From an uncultured Clostridia bacterium (GTDB taxonomy: Bacteria; Bacillota; Clostridia; Oscillospirales; Acutalibacteraceae): a stretch of 5,832 nt of DNA. Position 1 is the first letter of the stretch; each line of letters starts with the position of its first letter. The notes under the pieces are model-generated. The model saw only the letters and a program-made list of their open reading frames with translations. It was not told where the DNA came from and ran no database searches. Of this stretch, positions 1 to 5,831 are shown in pieces. Position numbers and translations under genes: made by a program. Location of the stretch: NCBI GenBank assembly GCA_947623215.1, contig CANQGN010000102.1:1-5832 (forward strand), written 5' to 3'.

Positions 1-13
1 CCCTTATCAATCC

Positions 14-71
14 AAAAATACGGCAACCCCCCGGGGCCGAAGCCATGCAAACGCTTCGCCCCCGGGGGGTT
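14..71 (-). terminator. Probable intrinsic terminator of the four-gene operon
   Basis: A 19-position stem (25-43 pairing with 53-71) has one mismatch (37/59) and a 9-base loop (44-52). The arms are rich in G and C (six C against six G near the base, GAAGC/GCTTC at the top). It starts 25 bases after the stop codon of the DUF1015 gene. Read on the minus strand, the hairpin is followed by TTGCCGTA and then five T (18-14), so the T tract is displaced from the stem base rather than directly abutting it. On the plus strand no T run follows, which favours the minus-strand reading. The hairpin itself is certain; intrinsic terminator function is inferred from position and shape. Nothing else is recognisable in bases 1-96. 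Confidence 0.7.
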
Positions 72-96
72 GGTTTATCTGCCAAAATGGGGTTGG

Positions 97-1299
97 TTAT
101 TCCTCGCGGATGCGGCGGGCTTCCATATAATACCGCTTTTCTTCGGCGCTGCCCATAGAGAAGGTTTTGCGGGGCAGGGGGCCGTCTTGCCGAACGGCGT
201 CAAACAGCTCCTCTTTCTTCATTCCCTCAAACAAAAAGCCGACCGTATCGGGTTCGCGGCAAAGGTCTGCTACCGCTTCTTCGCCGTGAATGTAGTCGAT
301 TTTCGCCGCCGGGTGGGCGGCCAAATACTCGTCTAAAAAGGGCTGTAACACCCCCACCGGCAGCTTGGCGGTTTTGGCTACCTCTATCACCTGCCGCCCC
401 GCCGCCGTGCAGCAGGTAACGGCAAAGCCCCCGCCCGCCGGGCAGCCGAGGGTTTGCCGCATGGCTTGCAGCAGCGCCGGTACGTTTACGCCAAATACCA
501 CCCGGTAAATGGGTTCAAACTGAATGGCGGGGTCGTGCAGATTGACCGCCTCTACCAATGCGCGGCGGGCTAACGGGTTGGGGCTGGCTTCGGCACAGGC
601 CTTGGCGGTGGCGAGCGAATGGTTGCCGTCTCCCACCAAAAAGAGCAGCGGGTCCGCCCCGCTTATCAGCGCGGCAAAGGCCTCCCCTATCGCCTGCTGG
701 GCAGCTGGGGTTACCTCCCAGCCGGTTAAGTGGCCGCCCCCCTGCATCAGCTCTACGTCATACAGCGCTCGGCCTTTTGCCGCCGACTCGGCGGCGGCGA
801 GCACCCTGCCCGCCGGGTCGTCGTAAAGCAGCATTACGTGGGGGAGCTCCAGCAGAGCGTCCCGCCGAATTTCTACCCGGGGGGGAATGCGCTCCAGCAC
901 CGTTTGCTCGGTCGCCCGAATGAGGCTTTTCGCGCCCGGGCGGTAGTCGTAATCGGCCAAATCAATCACCCCTACCAGCCCCCGCCGCAGGCCGCTTTTG
1001 GTGGTGCGGTGCACCAGCACCATGGCGTTGGGGTAGGTGCAAAACACCCCGGTTTGCAGGTACCGCCGCATGGCGGCGTTAATTTCGGCAATGCGCCGCC
1101 GCTTTTCCTCCGGCGGGTCGTTTAAATAAACCTCCGGCAAAATCAGCCGCAGGGCCGAGGGGGCGTCGCCCACCAGTTCTTCGGTTTGCCGCCAATAGTC
1201 GGGCTGGGCGGTAAACTGGTCGCAGGCGATGACCGCAAAGCGGGCGGCGTCTGCCGCCGGCAGCAGCAAATCCGCCGGGTAAAAGTGTGATTGTGCCAT
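97..1299 (-). CDS. DUF1015 (COG4198) family protein, 400 aa
   Basis: This is a cytosolic protein of the DUF1015 family, whose biochemical role I cannot read from the sequence. Family hallmarks occur in order. An N-terminal block contains VIACDQFT (23-30) and YW (35-36). Next comes the central signature SLIRATEQTVLERIPPR (125-141), then ELPHVMLLYDDP (151-162), then LVGDGNHSLATAK (221-233), which is the family's conserved Gly-Asp-Gly-x-His loop. The C-terminal block is LPRKTFSMGSAEEKRYY (375-391). Length and all blocks look complete, with no frameshift. The ATG at 1299 is chosen because GGAAGG (1307-1312) lies 7 bases upstream and the family N-terminus starts there. It is the last gene of the operon, 25 bases after hemW, and is followed by the terminator hairpin. 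Family assignment is confident; the function is open. The GDGNHS loop hints at a phosphate- or metal-binding enzyme site, but this is speculation. Confidence 0.9.
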   Translation of the reverse strand: MAQSHFYPADLLLPAADAARFAVIACDQFTAQPDYWRQTEELVGDAPSALRLILPEVYLNDPPEEKRRRIAEINAAMRRYLQTGVFCTYPNAMVLVHRTTKSGLRRGLVGVIDLADYDYRPGAKSLIRATEQTVLERIPPRVEIRRDALLELPHVMLLYDDPAGRVLAAAESAAKGRALYDVELMQGGGHLTGWEVTPAAQQAIGEAFAALISGADPLLFLVGDGNHSLATAKACAEASPNPLARRALVEAVNLHDPAIQFEPIYRVVFGVNVPALLQAMRQTLGCPAGGGFAVTCCTAAGRQVIEVAKTAKLPVGVLQPFLDEYLAAHPAAKIDYIHGEEAVADLCREPDTVGFLFEGMKKEELFDAVRQDGPLPRKTFSMGSAEEKRYYMEARRIREE

Positions 1300-1306
1300 T
1301 CTGTTT

Positions 1307-1312
1307 CCTTCC
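1307..1312 (-). promoter_or_regulatory. Ribosome binding site of the DUF1015 gene
   Basis: GGAAGG on the minus strand lies 7 bases before the ATG at 1299, inside the 25-base gap after hemW (1300-1324). The gap is purine-rich on the coding strand and holds no hairpin or promoter that I can see, so the gene is probably read through from hemW. Confidence 0.6.
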
Positions 1313-1324
1313 GTTTCTTTTTTC

Positions 1325-2425
1325 TTATAACAATTCCGCCAAAATGGCGTTCGAGACCAAATTGCCCTGCACCGTCAGCCGCACGCCGGTTTCATCTACC
1401 GTTACCAGCTCGCGACGGGCGAGCGTTTCTGCCCGGCGCACCAGCTCCGGCGGGGGGAAGCCCTCGCCATAGCGGCGGCGGCATTCGGCAAACTGTAACC
1501 CCTCCCGCAGCCGCAATTGCAGCATGGCGTACTCGGTAAAGTCGCCGCCCGGGCCGTCGTCTACCGGCGAGCGGCCGGCCAAATAGTCGTGAACAGAGGG
1601 GGGAAAGTAAAACCGCCGCCCCGCCAAAAAGGAATGGGCGGCCGGCCCTATGCCCAGCGTTTCATCGCAATGCCAATATTTGCAGTTGTGGCGGCTCTCA
1701 TAGCCCGGCAAGGCGAAGTTCGAGATTTCGTACCGGCGATACCCCGCCCCCTCCAGCCGCTCGCAGCAGCGCTCGTATATGGCGCACACCGTCTCGTCAT
1801 CTGGCAATTGCAGCCGGTCGCCCAACCGGCCGAAGGGGGTGTTCGGCTCAATTTTCAGCAGATAAGCCGAAAGATGGGTGGGTTCGAGCGACAAAGCAAA
1901 CTCCAGGCTATCAAGGGCGCTTTGCACCGTTTGCCCGGGGACGCCCCACATGCAGTCGAGCGACAAATTGGCAAACCCCGCCGCCCGCGCCCGGCGCACC
2001 GTCTCTTTTACCTCCGCCGCCGTGTGCAGGCGGCCGAGGGCTTTGAGTTCCCCCTCTACCGCCGACTGCATCCCGACGGACAGCCGGTTAAAGCCCATGG
2101 CGGCAAGGTCAGCGGGCGAGGCGGCAAAGCCCTCGCCGGGGTTGTATTCGCAGGTTATCTCCGCCCCGTTTATAAGGGGAAAAGCGGCCTCTGCCGCCTC
2201 TTTCAGGGCGGCAAGCAGGGCGGGGGGCAGCAAATTGGGGGTGCCGCCGCCAAAGTAGAGGGTATCTGCCGGGCGGAGATAGTGCCCGGCAAAGCGGCGC
2301 AGCCAGTCGGCCGAGCGCTCTGCCAGCGCGGCGGCGGTAGAGCGGTCGGTCAGCGAATAAAAGTCGCAATAGCGGCACTTGCTTTTGCAGTAGGGCAGGT
2401 GCAGGTAAAGGCCGAGGGGGGTCAT
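1325..2425 (-). CDS. hemW: Radical SAM haem chaperone HemW (HemN-like), 366 aa
   Basis: This is a cytosolic radical-SAM protein of the HemN/HemW group. The [4Fe-4S]/SAM site is C13-x3-C17-x2-C20, followed by D-F. HemN oxidases carry a further Cys where F22 stands, so this is the HemW form. Further family blocks are YFGGGTP (57-63), GFNRLSVGMQS (111-121) and MWGVPGQT (159-166). The haem-binding motif HNxxYW of HemW is present as HNCKYW (246-251). Older annotations call such proteins oxygen-independent coproporphyrinogen III oxidase; HemW instead binds haem and delivers it to target enzymes. The C-terminal HemN-type domain (about 295-366) is complete. The frame is open for 46 more codons upstream, but the ATG at 2425 is preferred: family N-termini begin with (G)LYLHLPYC, and this start gives an ATGA overlap with the preceding stop. 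Only a weak GGAG sits 11 bases upstream, so translation is probably coupled to the upstream gene. Confidence 0.93.
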   Translation of the reverse strand: MTPLGLYLHLPYCKSKCRYCDFYSLTDRSTAAALAERSADWLRRFAGHYLRPADTLYFGGGTPNLLPPALLAALKEAAEAAFPLINGAEITCEYNPGEGFAASPADLAAMGFNRLSVGMQSAVEGELKALGRLHTAAEVKETVRRARAAGFANLSLDCMWGVPGQTVQSALDSLEFALSLEPTHLSAYLLKIEPNTPFGRLGDRLQLPDDETVCAIYERCCERLEGAGYRRYEISNFALPGYESRHNCKYWHCDETLGIGPAAHSFLAGRRFYFPPSVHDYLAGRSPVDDGPGGDFTEYAMLQLRLREGLQFAECRRRYGEGFPPPELVRRAETLARRELVTVDETGVRLTVQGNLVSNAILAELL

Positions 2426-4893
2426 GGGCAAAGCAGCTCCGGCAGGCCGAGCGCGGCGGCGAGCGCCACCAATTGCAGCCCCATCAGCCGCAGGCAGCTG
2501 AGCGCGCCCCCGCCGCCCGTTACCAGCCCGGCGCAAAACAGACCAAAGCAGGCGAGCAGGCAAAGGGTTTGCACCACCGCCGCCACCCGGGCGCGGCTGC
2601 GCAGCCGCCGGGCGGCCACCATGCCGTTACACAGCTGGCGGGCGTTGCCGGTGTAGCACAAAATCGCCTCCGGCGAACGGGTTTCTTCCAGCTCTTTACG
2701 GTAAATTTGCTGCGCCACCGGGCCCATCATGCGCACGGCAGAGGCCGGTAAGCGAAACAGCCGACAAATCATTTCGCGGGTTACGTTGGCGTCGCAGGTG
2801 TTCACGTGCAGCGAAAGCCCGGTCGCCACCGCCTGCCGCAGAGCGGCCGCTACCTCCGGGTCGGCCGTGTAGCGCAGCAAAAAAATGGCAGAGAGCGACC
2901 CGCCGGTAGAAAGATAAACCGCCGCCTCGCCCGGCGCAGCGGCAACGGGGCGGTCAAAGGTGACCTCCGGCAGCAGCACGCCGTGCCGCAGCATAAGCGA
3001 GCGCGACCCCACCAGCACGCGGGTTTCGCCCACCCAGGCCGAAAGGCCCATATCTTCTTCATACACCAGCGAATCCACCTGCGGCAGCAGCAGCGACTTG
3101 CCCTGTAATACCTGCTCAAACAGCGGCTTTAAGGGGCTGCCGGCGTGGAATACCACCGCGGCAATGGCGCGAATGGAGCGATCCAGGCTTTCGCTGGACA
3201 GGGTTTGCACCCGCTCGATAGCAATGGAACCGGGGGGAAATAAATCGGCGGCGTCTACCGCCAGTACTTCGGTTTTGCAAAAAGAATCCACCGCGTCGTA
3301 GCCGGTCAGCAGTACCGACTCCCGCCGCAGCGAGCGGCAAATGCGGTACTGCACAAAGCCCCCCGCCAGCAGGGCGGTAAAGGGCAGGGCGGCGCACACC
3401 GCAAGGCACAGGGCAGAAACAATTTGCATGACCCGCTGGGGCAGGGCGAGCGCCGGTACAAACCGGGCGGCCAGCACCGCCCCCGCGCAGGCAAACAGCG
3501 GCAGCAGCGTCAGCGGCAGCCGGGCGGCGGTTTCGGCCTCGTCTTCGGCATACGAATGATACATAAACCGGCCGGGGCGTTCGTTTTTGGCGCAAAAGGC
3601 CACGCGGGGCGTACCCACCGCCAGCCCCCGCCCCAGCTCAAAGGCCTCGGCTTCTTTGTCGTCTCCCATGGCCACCACGGCGGTTTGCCCGCCCCCTTCG
3701 GCCAGCTGCTGCAGGTTGCGGTAAATGCGCAGCCAGCGCAGCCGCAGCCCGGCGTCTTTTACCAAAAGGCAAAGCAAAGCAGAGGGGCCCACCAGCATAC
3801 CGGCCAGCTCCCCCGCGCCGCAGCAAACGGCCACCACTGCCTGCACCAGCGCCAAAGCCAGCGCCAAAGCGGCCGGGGCCTCGCCCGGGGCGCCGCGAAA
3901 CAGCCCCGCAATACCGGCGCACACCGAACGGGCGTGCACCAGCGCCGCCGCCGCAAGCAGGCCGCAGTAAATGCCCAGCAGCCAGGCGGGATTATCCAGC
4001 AGCAGGCCGTTTGTAAGGTCAAACCACGGGGTAAGGGCAAGCACCAGCGAAAGCAAAAAGAGCGGCAGGGTAAGCGCCATGCGCCACACCGCCCCCCGCC
4101 GCTGGCGCAGCAGGTCGTACTTTAAGGGTTCGGCGTCTTGCGGGGTATGGTATTCGCCGTCGTCTTCTACCGTTTTCATTGGTTCGTCCGGCTCGTTTTC
4201 GGGCGGCTGCATGTGAAAGGCCCGCACCTTCTCCTGCCGGCCGGCCTCAAAGGCTTCTTCCAGCGCGGCCTCGGCAGTGGGCGCCGCCCCTTCGCCCGCC
4301 GGGGGGGCCTCCCCCTCCAGCAGAGACAGCTGGCCGGTCAGCTGGCGCTCCCTTTCCGTTTTTGGGGCCGCCCCGTCGCCCGTAAGCGCCGGGAAAACCC
4401 GGGTGCCCTGCCCCGCCCGTTGGGTGGGCAGCAAATCCGCCGCCCGGTTTTTGGGGGGTTCGGCTTTTTTCAGCGTGTCCAGCAGCGACTCGCGCTCCTC
4501 TGCCGGTTGTTCGTCGGCCTGCCGCCGGGCGGCGTGGCGTTCGCTCCACGGGGTAATGGCCGCCAGCGTGTCCCCAGAGGCTAAGGCAGCCGCCCGCCGC
4601 TTTTCTTCCGGCGGGTTTTCCTCTTTTGGCTTTTTAGAAGATTCTATTGCTTCGGAATGCTCCGTTTTTTCGCTTTTTTGCGTTTTTTCGCGCCGTAATT
4701 CATGCCGCGCCGCGTGGCCGGTAGCAAGGGCGCCATGCCCTCCGGCGGGGGCGGCCTGCCACAGCCCGGCGGCGCCCTCGGCCAAAATGCTTTCTACCTG
4801 CGCTTCCAGCGCCGCATCCGGCGCATGGCGGCCGGGGGCCTCGCCCAGTACCTGCCGCAAAATTTCGTCTATTTCCCGCTCGCTTGCGCTCAC
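2422..4893 (-). CDS. Degenerate P1B-type ATPase homologue (putative pseudo-ATPase), 823 aa
   Basis: This is a membrane protein with a charged, poorly conserved-looking N-terminus (about 1-260) and eight likely membrane segments arranged 4+2+2 (about 271-290, 303-322, 338-360, 363-378; 459-479, 488-513; 771-790, 800-820), as in heavy-metal P1B ATPases. Residues 503-562 align without gaps to a P1B consensus: LPF (503-505) sits at CPC, VLLTGYDAVD at the ILIKGGEALE block, and DAADLFP (547-553) at DKTGTLT. Later blocks also match: SPL (586-588) at HPL, VGSRSLMLRHGV (628-639), GLSLHVNTCDANVT (692-705) at the TGDN block, and CYTGNARQ (746-753) at VGDGxND. The phosphorylated Asp position (D547) is kept, but the surrounding catalytic residues are lost, and no TGE actuator motif is seen in 380-458. 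Ion pumping is therefore unlikely, and the true function is unknown. The start is the GTG at 4893, with a GTGA overlap to rlmB. Homology is fairly sure; the pseudo-enzyme role is inference. Confidence 0.8.
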   Translation of the reverse strand: MSASEREIDEILRQVLGEAPGRHAPDAALEAQVESILAEGAAGLWQAAPAGGHGALATGHAARHELRREKTQKSEKTEHSEAIESSKKPKEENPPEEKRRAAALASGDTLAAITPWSERHAARRQADEQPAEERESLLDTLKKAEPPKNRAADLLPTQRAGQGTRVFPALTGDGAAPKTERERQLTGQLSLLEGEAPPAGEGAAPTAEAALEEAFEAGRQEKVRAFHMQPPENEPDEPMKTVEDDGEYHTPQDAEPLKYDLLRQRRGAVWRMALTLPLFLLSLVLALTPWFDLTNGLLLDNPAWLLGIYCGLLAAAALVHARSVCAGIAGLFRGAPGEAPAALALALALVQAVVAVCCGAGELAGMLVGPSALLCLLVKDAGLRLRWLRIYRNLQQLAEGGGQTAVVAMGDDKEAEAFELGRGLAVGTPRVAFCAKNERPGRFMYHSYAEDEAETAARLPLTLLPLFACAGAVLAARFVPALALPQRVMQIVSALCLAVCAALPFTALLAGGFVQYRICRSLRRESVLLTGYDAVDSFCKTEVLAVDAADLFPPGSIAIERVQTLSSESLDRSIRAIAAVVFHAGSPLKPLFEQVLQGKSLLLPQVDSLVYEEDMGLSAWVGETRVLVGSRSLMLRHGVLLPEVTFDRPVAAAPGEAAVYLSTGGSLSAIFLLRYTADPEVAAALRQAVATGLSLHVNTCDANVTREMICRLFRLPASAVRMMGPVAQQIYRKELEETRSPEAILCYTGNARQLCNGMVAARRLRSRARVAAVVQTLCLLACFGLFCAGLVTGGGGALSCLRLMGLQLVALAAALGLPELLCP
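4663..4688 (-). repeat. Three A6 tracts at 9-base spacing inside the membrane-protein gene
   Basis: On the plus strand, runs of six T lie at 4665-4670, 4674-4679 and 4683-4688, separated by CGC or GCG. On the coding strand they encode EKTQKSEKT (residues 69-77) in the charged N-terminal extension. The patch contrasts with the GC-rich surroundings, and the repeat keeps the frame because its period is 9. Runs of this kind are prone to polymerase slippage, but nothing shows that it happens here. Confidence 0.75.
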
Positions 4894-5663
4894 GCTTTGC
4901 CGCCCCCTTCCATGCCCGGGCGCCCCTCGGCCATGCGGTAGAGCAATACCCCTGCCGCAACCGAGGCGTTGAGCGAATTCACGTGGCCGCACATGGGCAG
5001 CCGTACCAGTTTATCGCATTTTTGGCGGAGCAGGCGGCTGAGTCCCCCGCCTTCTCCCCCGATTACCAGCGCGCACCCGCCGGTATAGTCTACCGTGCGG
5101 TAATCTTCGCCCTCCATGTGGGCGCCGTATACCCAAACGCCCGCCTGTTGCAGGCGGGTTACGGCCTCTGCCAAATTGGCCACGCGGGCCACCGGCATGT
5201 GCAGCAGCGCCCCGCTGGCGGCCTTGGCCACGGCGGGGGTAAGCGATACGCTGCGGCGCTTGGGCAGCACCACGCCGTGCACCCCTACGCACTCTGCCGT
5301 GCGCAGAATGGCGCCGAGGTTATGGGGGTCTTCCAGCGAGTCGCACAGCACCAAAAAGGGGGCTTCTCCCCGCTGCTTTGCTGCCGCCAGCAAATCGTCC
5401 AGCGTGGCGTATGGGGCGGCCGCAAGGGTAAGCGCCACCCCCTGATGATTGGCCTCGCCGCACAGGGACGCCAGCTTTTGGCGGGTTACTTCTTTTACCG
5501 GCACGCCGGCCGCCGCCGCCAGCGCCGCCAACCGCCGCAGGGCGGGGCTGTTTTCTTCTCGCGCCAGCAAAAGCTGGTCGGCCCTGCCGCTGGCCAGCGC
5601 TTCTTCTACGGCGTTGCGCCCGCACACCACCTGCGGGCGGGTCTCGCCCGGCCGTTGCTCCAT
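4890..5663 (-). CDS. rlmB: TrmH/SpoU-family 23S rRNA 2'-O-methyltransferase, RlmB-type, 257 aa
   Basis: This is a SPOUT-class methyltransferase that transfers a methyl group from SAM to a ribose 2'-OH. RlmB acts at G2251 of 23S rRNA (E. coli numbering). An N-terminal substrate-binding domain starts with VCGRNAVEEAL (13-23). It is followed by the catalytic trefoil-knot domain with all three SpoU motifs: motif 1 DPHNLGAILRTAE (112-124, with N115 and catalytic R121), motif 2 ALVIGGEGGGLS (198-209, with E204) and motif 3 LPMCGHVNSLNASVAAG (222-238). Length is normal for the family. The ATG at 5663 is chosen for its strong GGGGGAGG ribosome binding site 7 bases upstream. It is the first gene of the operon, and its TGA overlaps the GTG start of the pseudo-ATPase gene. 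SpoU family membership is near certain. RlmB rather than another 2'-O-methyltransferase is supported by the GRNAVEEAL domain and length, but the target nucleotide cannot be read from sequence. Confidence 0.92.
   Translation of the reverse strand: MEQRPGETRPQVVCGRNAVEEALASGRADQLLLAREENSPALRRLAALAAAAGVPVKEVTRQKLASLCGEANHQGVALTLAAAPYATLDDLLAAAKQRGEAPFLVLCDSLEDPHNLGAILRTAECVGVHGVVLPKRRSVSLTPAVAKAASGALLHMPVARVANLAEAVTRLQQAGVWVYGAHMEGEDYRTVDYTGGCALVIGGEGGGLSRLLRQKCDKLVRLPMCGHVNSLNASVAAGVLLYRMAEGRPGMEGGGKA
4903..4911 (-). promoter_or_regulatory. Ribosome binding site fixing the GTG start at 4893
   Basis: GGAAGGGGG on the minus strand lies 9 bases before the GTG at 4893, inside the last codons of rlmB. 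Together with the GTGA stop/start overlap it argues for this start. The in-frame ATG at 4992 would add 33 residues encoded wholly within rlmB and is not supported. Confidence 0.65.
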
Positions 5664-5670
5664 GTTGCTT

Positions 5671-5678
5671 CCTCCCCC
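5671..5678 (-). promoter_or_regulatory. Ribosome binding site of rlmB
   Basis: GGGGGAGG on the minus strand, followed by AAGCAAC, lies 7 bases before the ATG at 5663. It is the strongest such site in the window, as expected for the first gene of an operon whose later genes are translationally coupled. Confidence 0.8.
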
Positions 5679-5712
5679 GATTGGTTTTTTACGTTCTTTT
5701 CATTGTGAAGAC

Positions 5713-5721
5713 ATTTTACCA
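5713..5721 (-). promoter_or_regulatory. Candidate extended -10 promoter for the rlmB operon
   Basis: On the minus strand TGG is followed directly by TAAAAT (5718-5713), a TGn-extended -10 element with one mismatch to TATAAT. Transcription would start near 5706, giving a leader of about 40 bases before the rlmB ATG. No good -35 is seen: TTGCAA lies 20 bases upstream of the hexamer, which is too far, and it falls in the loop of the inverted repeat at 5725-5756. The call rests on the extended -10 and position alone. Confidence 0.35.
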
Positions 5722-5724
5722 TGA

Positions 5725-5756
5725 GCAAAAATGCTTGCTTGCAAGGGCATTTTTGC
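5725..5756. repeat. Inverted repeat with perfect 10-bp arms
   Basis: GCAAAAATGC (5725-5734) and GCATTTTTGC (5747-5756) are exact reverse complements around a 12-base loop. The loop can itself pair TTGC with GCAA (5735-5738 and 5741-5744). The repeat sits just upstream of the candidate -10 element. It could be an operator, a weak terminator for a gene beyond the window, or part of the repeat cluster that follows. Neither strand has a T tract after the stem, so a standard terminator is not well supported. Confidence 0.7.
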
Positions 5757-5775
5757 GAAGCCGTCAATGTTGAAC

Positions 5776-5831
5776 CTGCGGCGACCGCCGCAGCAAAAGC
5801 GCAGCTTTTGAAATCTTGCGTTAGCAAGATT
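5776..5831. repeat. Three perfect inverted repeats, back to back
   Basis: Three exact hairpins follow one another with a gap of at most one base. The first is CTGCGGCG/CGCCGCAG (5776-5783 and 5786-5793, 2-base gap). The second is CAAAAGC/GCTTTTG (5794-5800 and 5804-5810, 3-base gap). The third is AATCTTGC/GCAAGATT (5812-5819 and 5824-5831, 4-base gap). The last ends one base before the window edge, so the cluster may continue. The bases between this cluster and the 5725-5756 repeat hold only a weak 4-bp stem (5764-5773). No protein or known RNA is recognised here. The arms are unlike each other, so it is a run of different hairpins and not a tandem copy of one. Confidence 0.75.

Noticed and set aside
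2426..2563. 46-residue N-terminal extension of HemW
   Set aside because: HemW proteins start just before the LYLHLPYC block. The extension is encoded inside the upstream gene and is Arg/Ala-rich with no family match, while the ATG at 2425 gives a typical ATGA overlap.
1517..2656. 379-codon open frame on the plus strand, opposite hemW
   Set aside because: It lies antisense to a gene with clear HemW motifs. Long open antisense frames are common in GC-rich genes, its product has no recognisable motif, and it shows the biased composition typical of a shadow frame.
3253..3276. CKTEVLA (residues 539-545) as a remnant of DKTGTLT
   Set aside because: It shares K, T and L with the motif, but the gap-free alignment of the flanking LPF, GYDAVD and PPG residues places D547 at the catalytic Asp instead, eight residues further on.
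3424..4125. 233-codon open frame on the plus strand, opposite the membrane-protein gene
   Set aside because: The translation is rich in Gln, Gly, Arg and His with no domain, as expected from the reverse of a GC-rich membrane-segment gene.
4894..4992. 33-residue extension of the membrane protein from the ATG at 4992
   Set aside because: It would lie wholly within rlmB in another frame and has an Arg/Gly-rich shadow composition; the GTG at 4893 has a good ribosome binding site and stop/start overlap.
4884..5708. 274-codon open frame on the plus strand, opposite rlmB
   Set aside because: It covers almost exactly the rlmB gene on the other strand, has no recognisable domain, and the SpoU motifs fix the minus-strand frame as the real one.
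5725..5756. Standard intrinsic terminator
   Set aside because: The stem is perfect, but no T tract follows it on either strand; the five T are inside the stem. It is kept only as an inverted repeat.
5606..5827. 73-codon minus-strand frame starting in the hairpin cluster
   Set aside because: It runs through the hairpins and the rlmB ribosome binding site into the start of rlmB in another frame, has no ribosome binding site that I can see, and resembles nothing I recognise.
5812..5831. Integron attC-like or CRISPR-like repeat
   Set aside because: The GTTAGCA at the loop does not fit the GTTRRRY core, and the hairpins have different arms with no regular repeat and spacer pattern.
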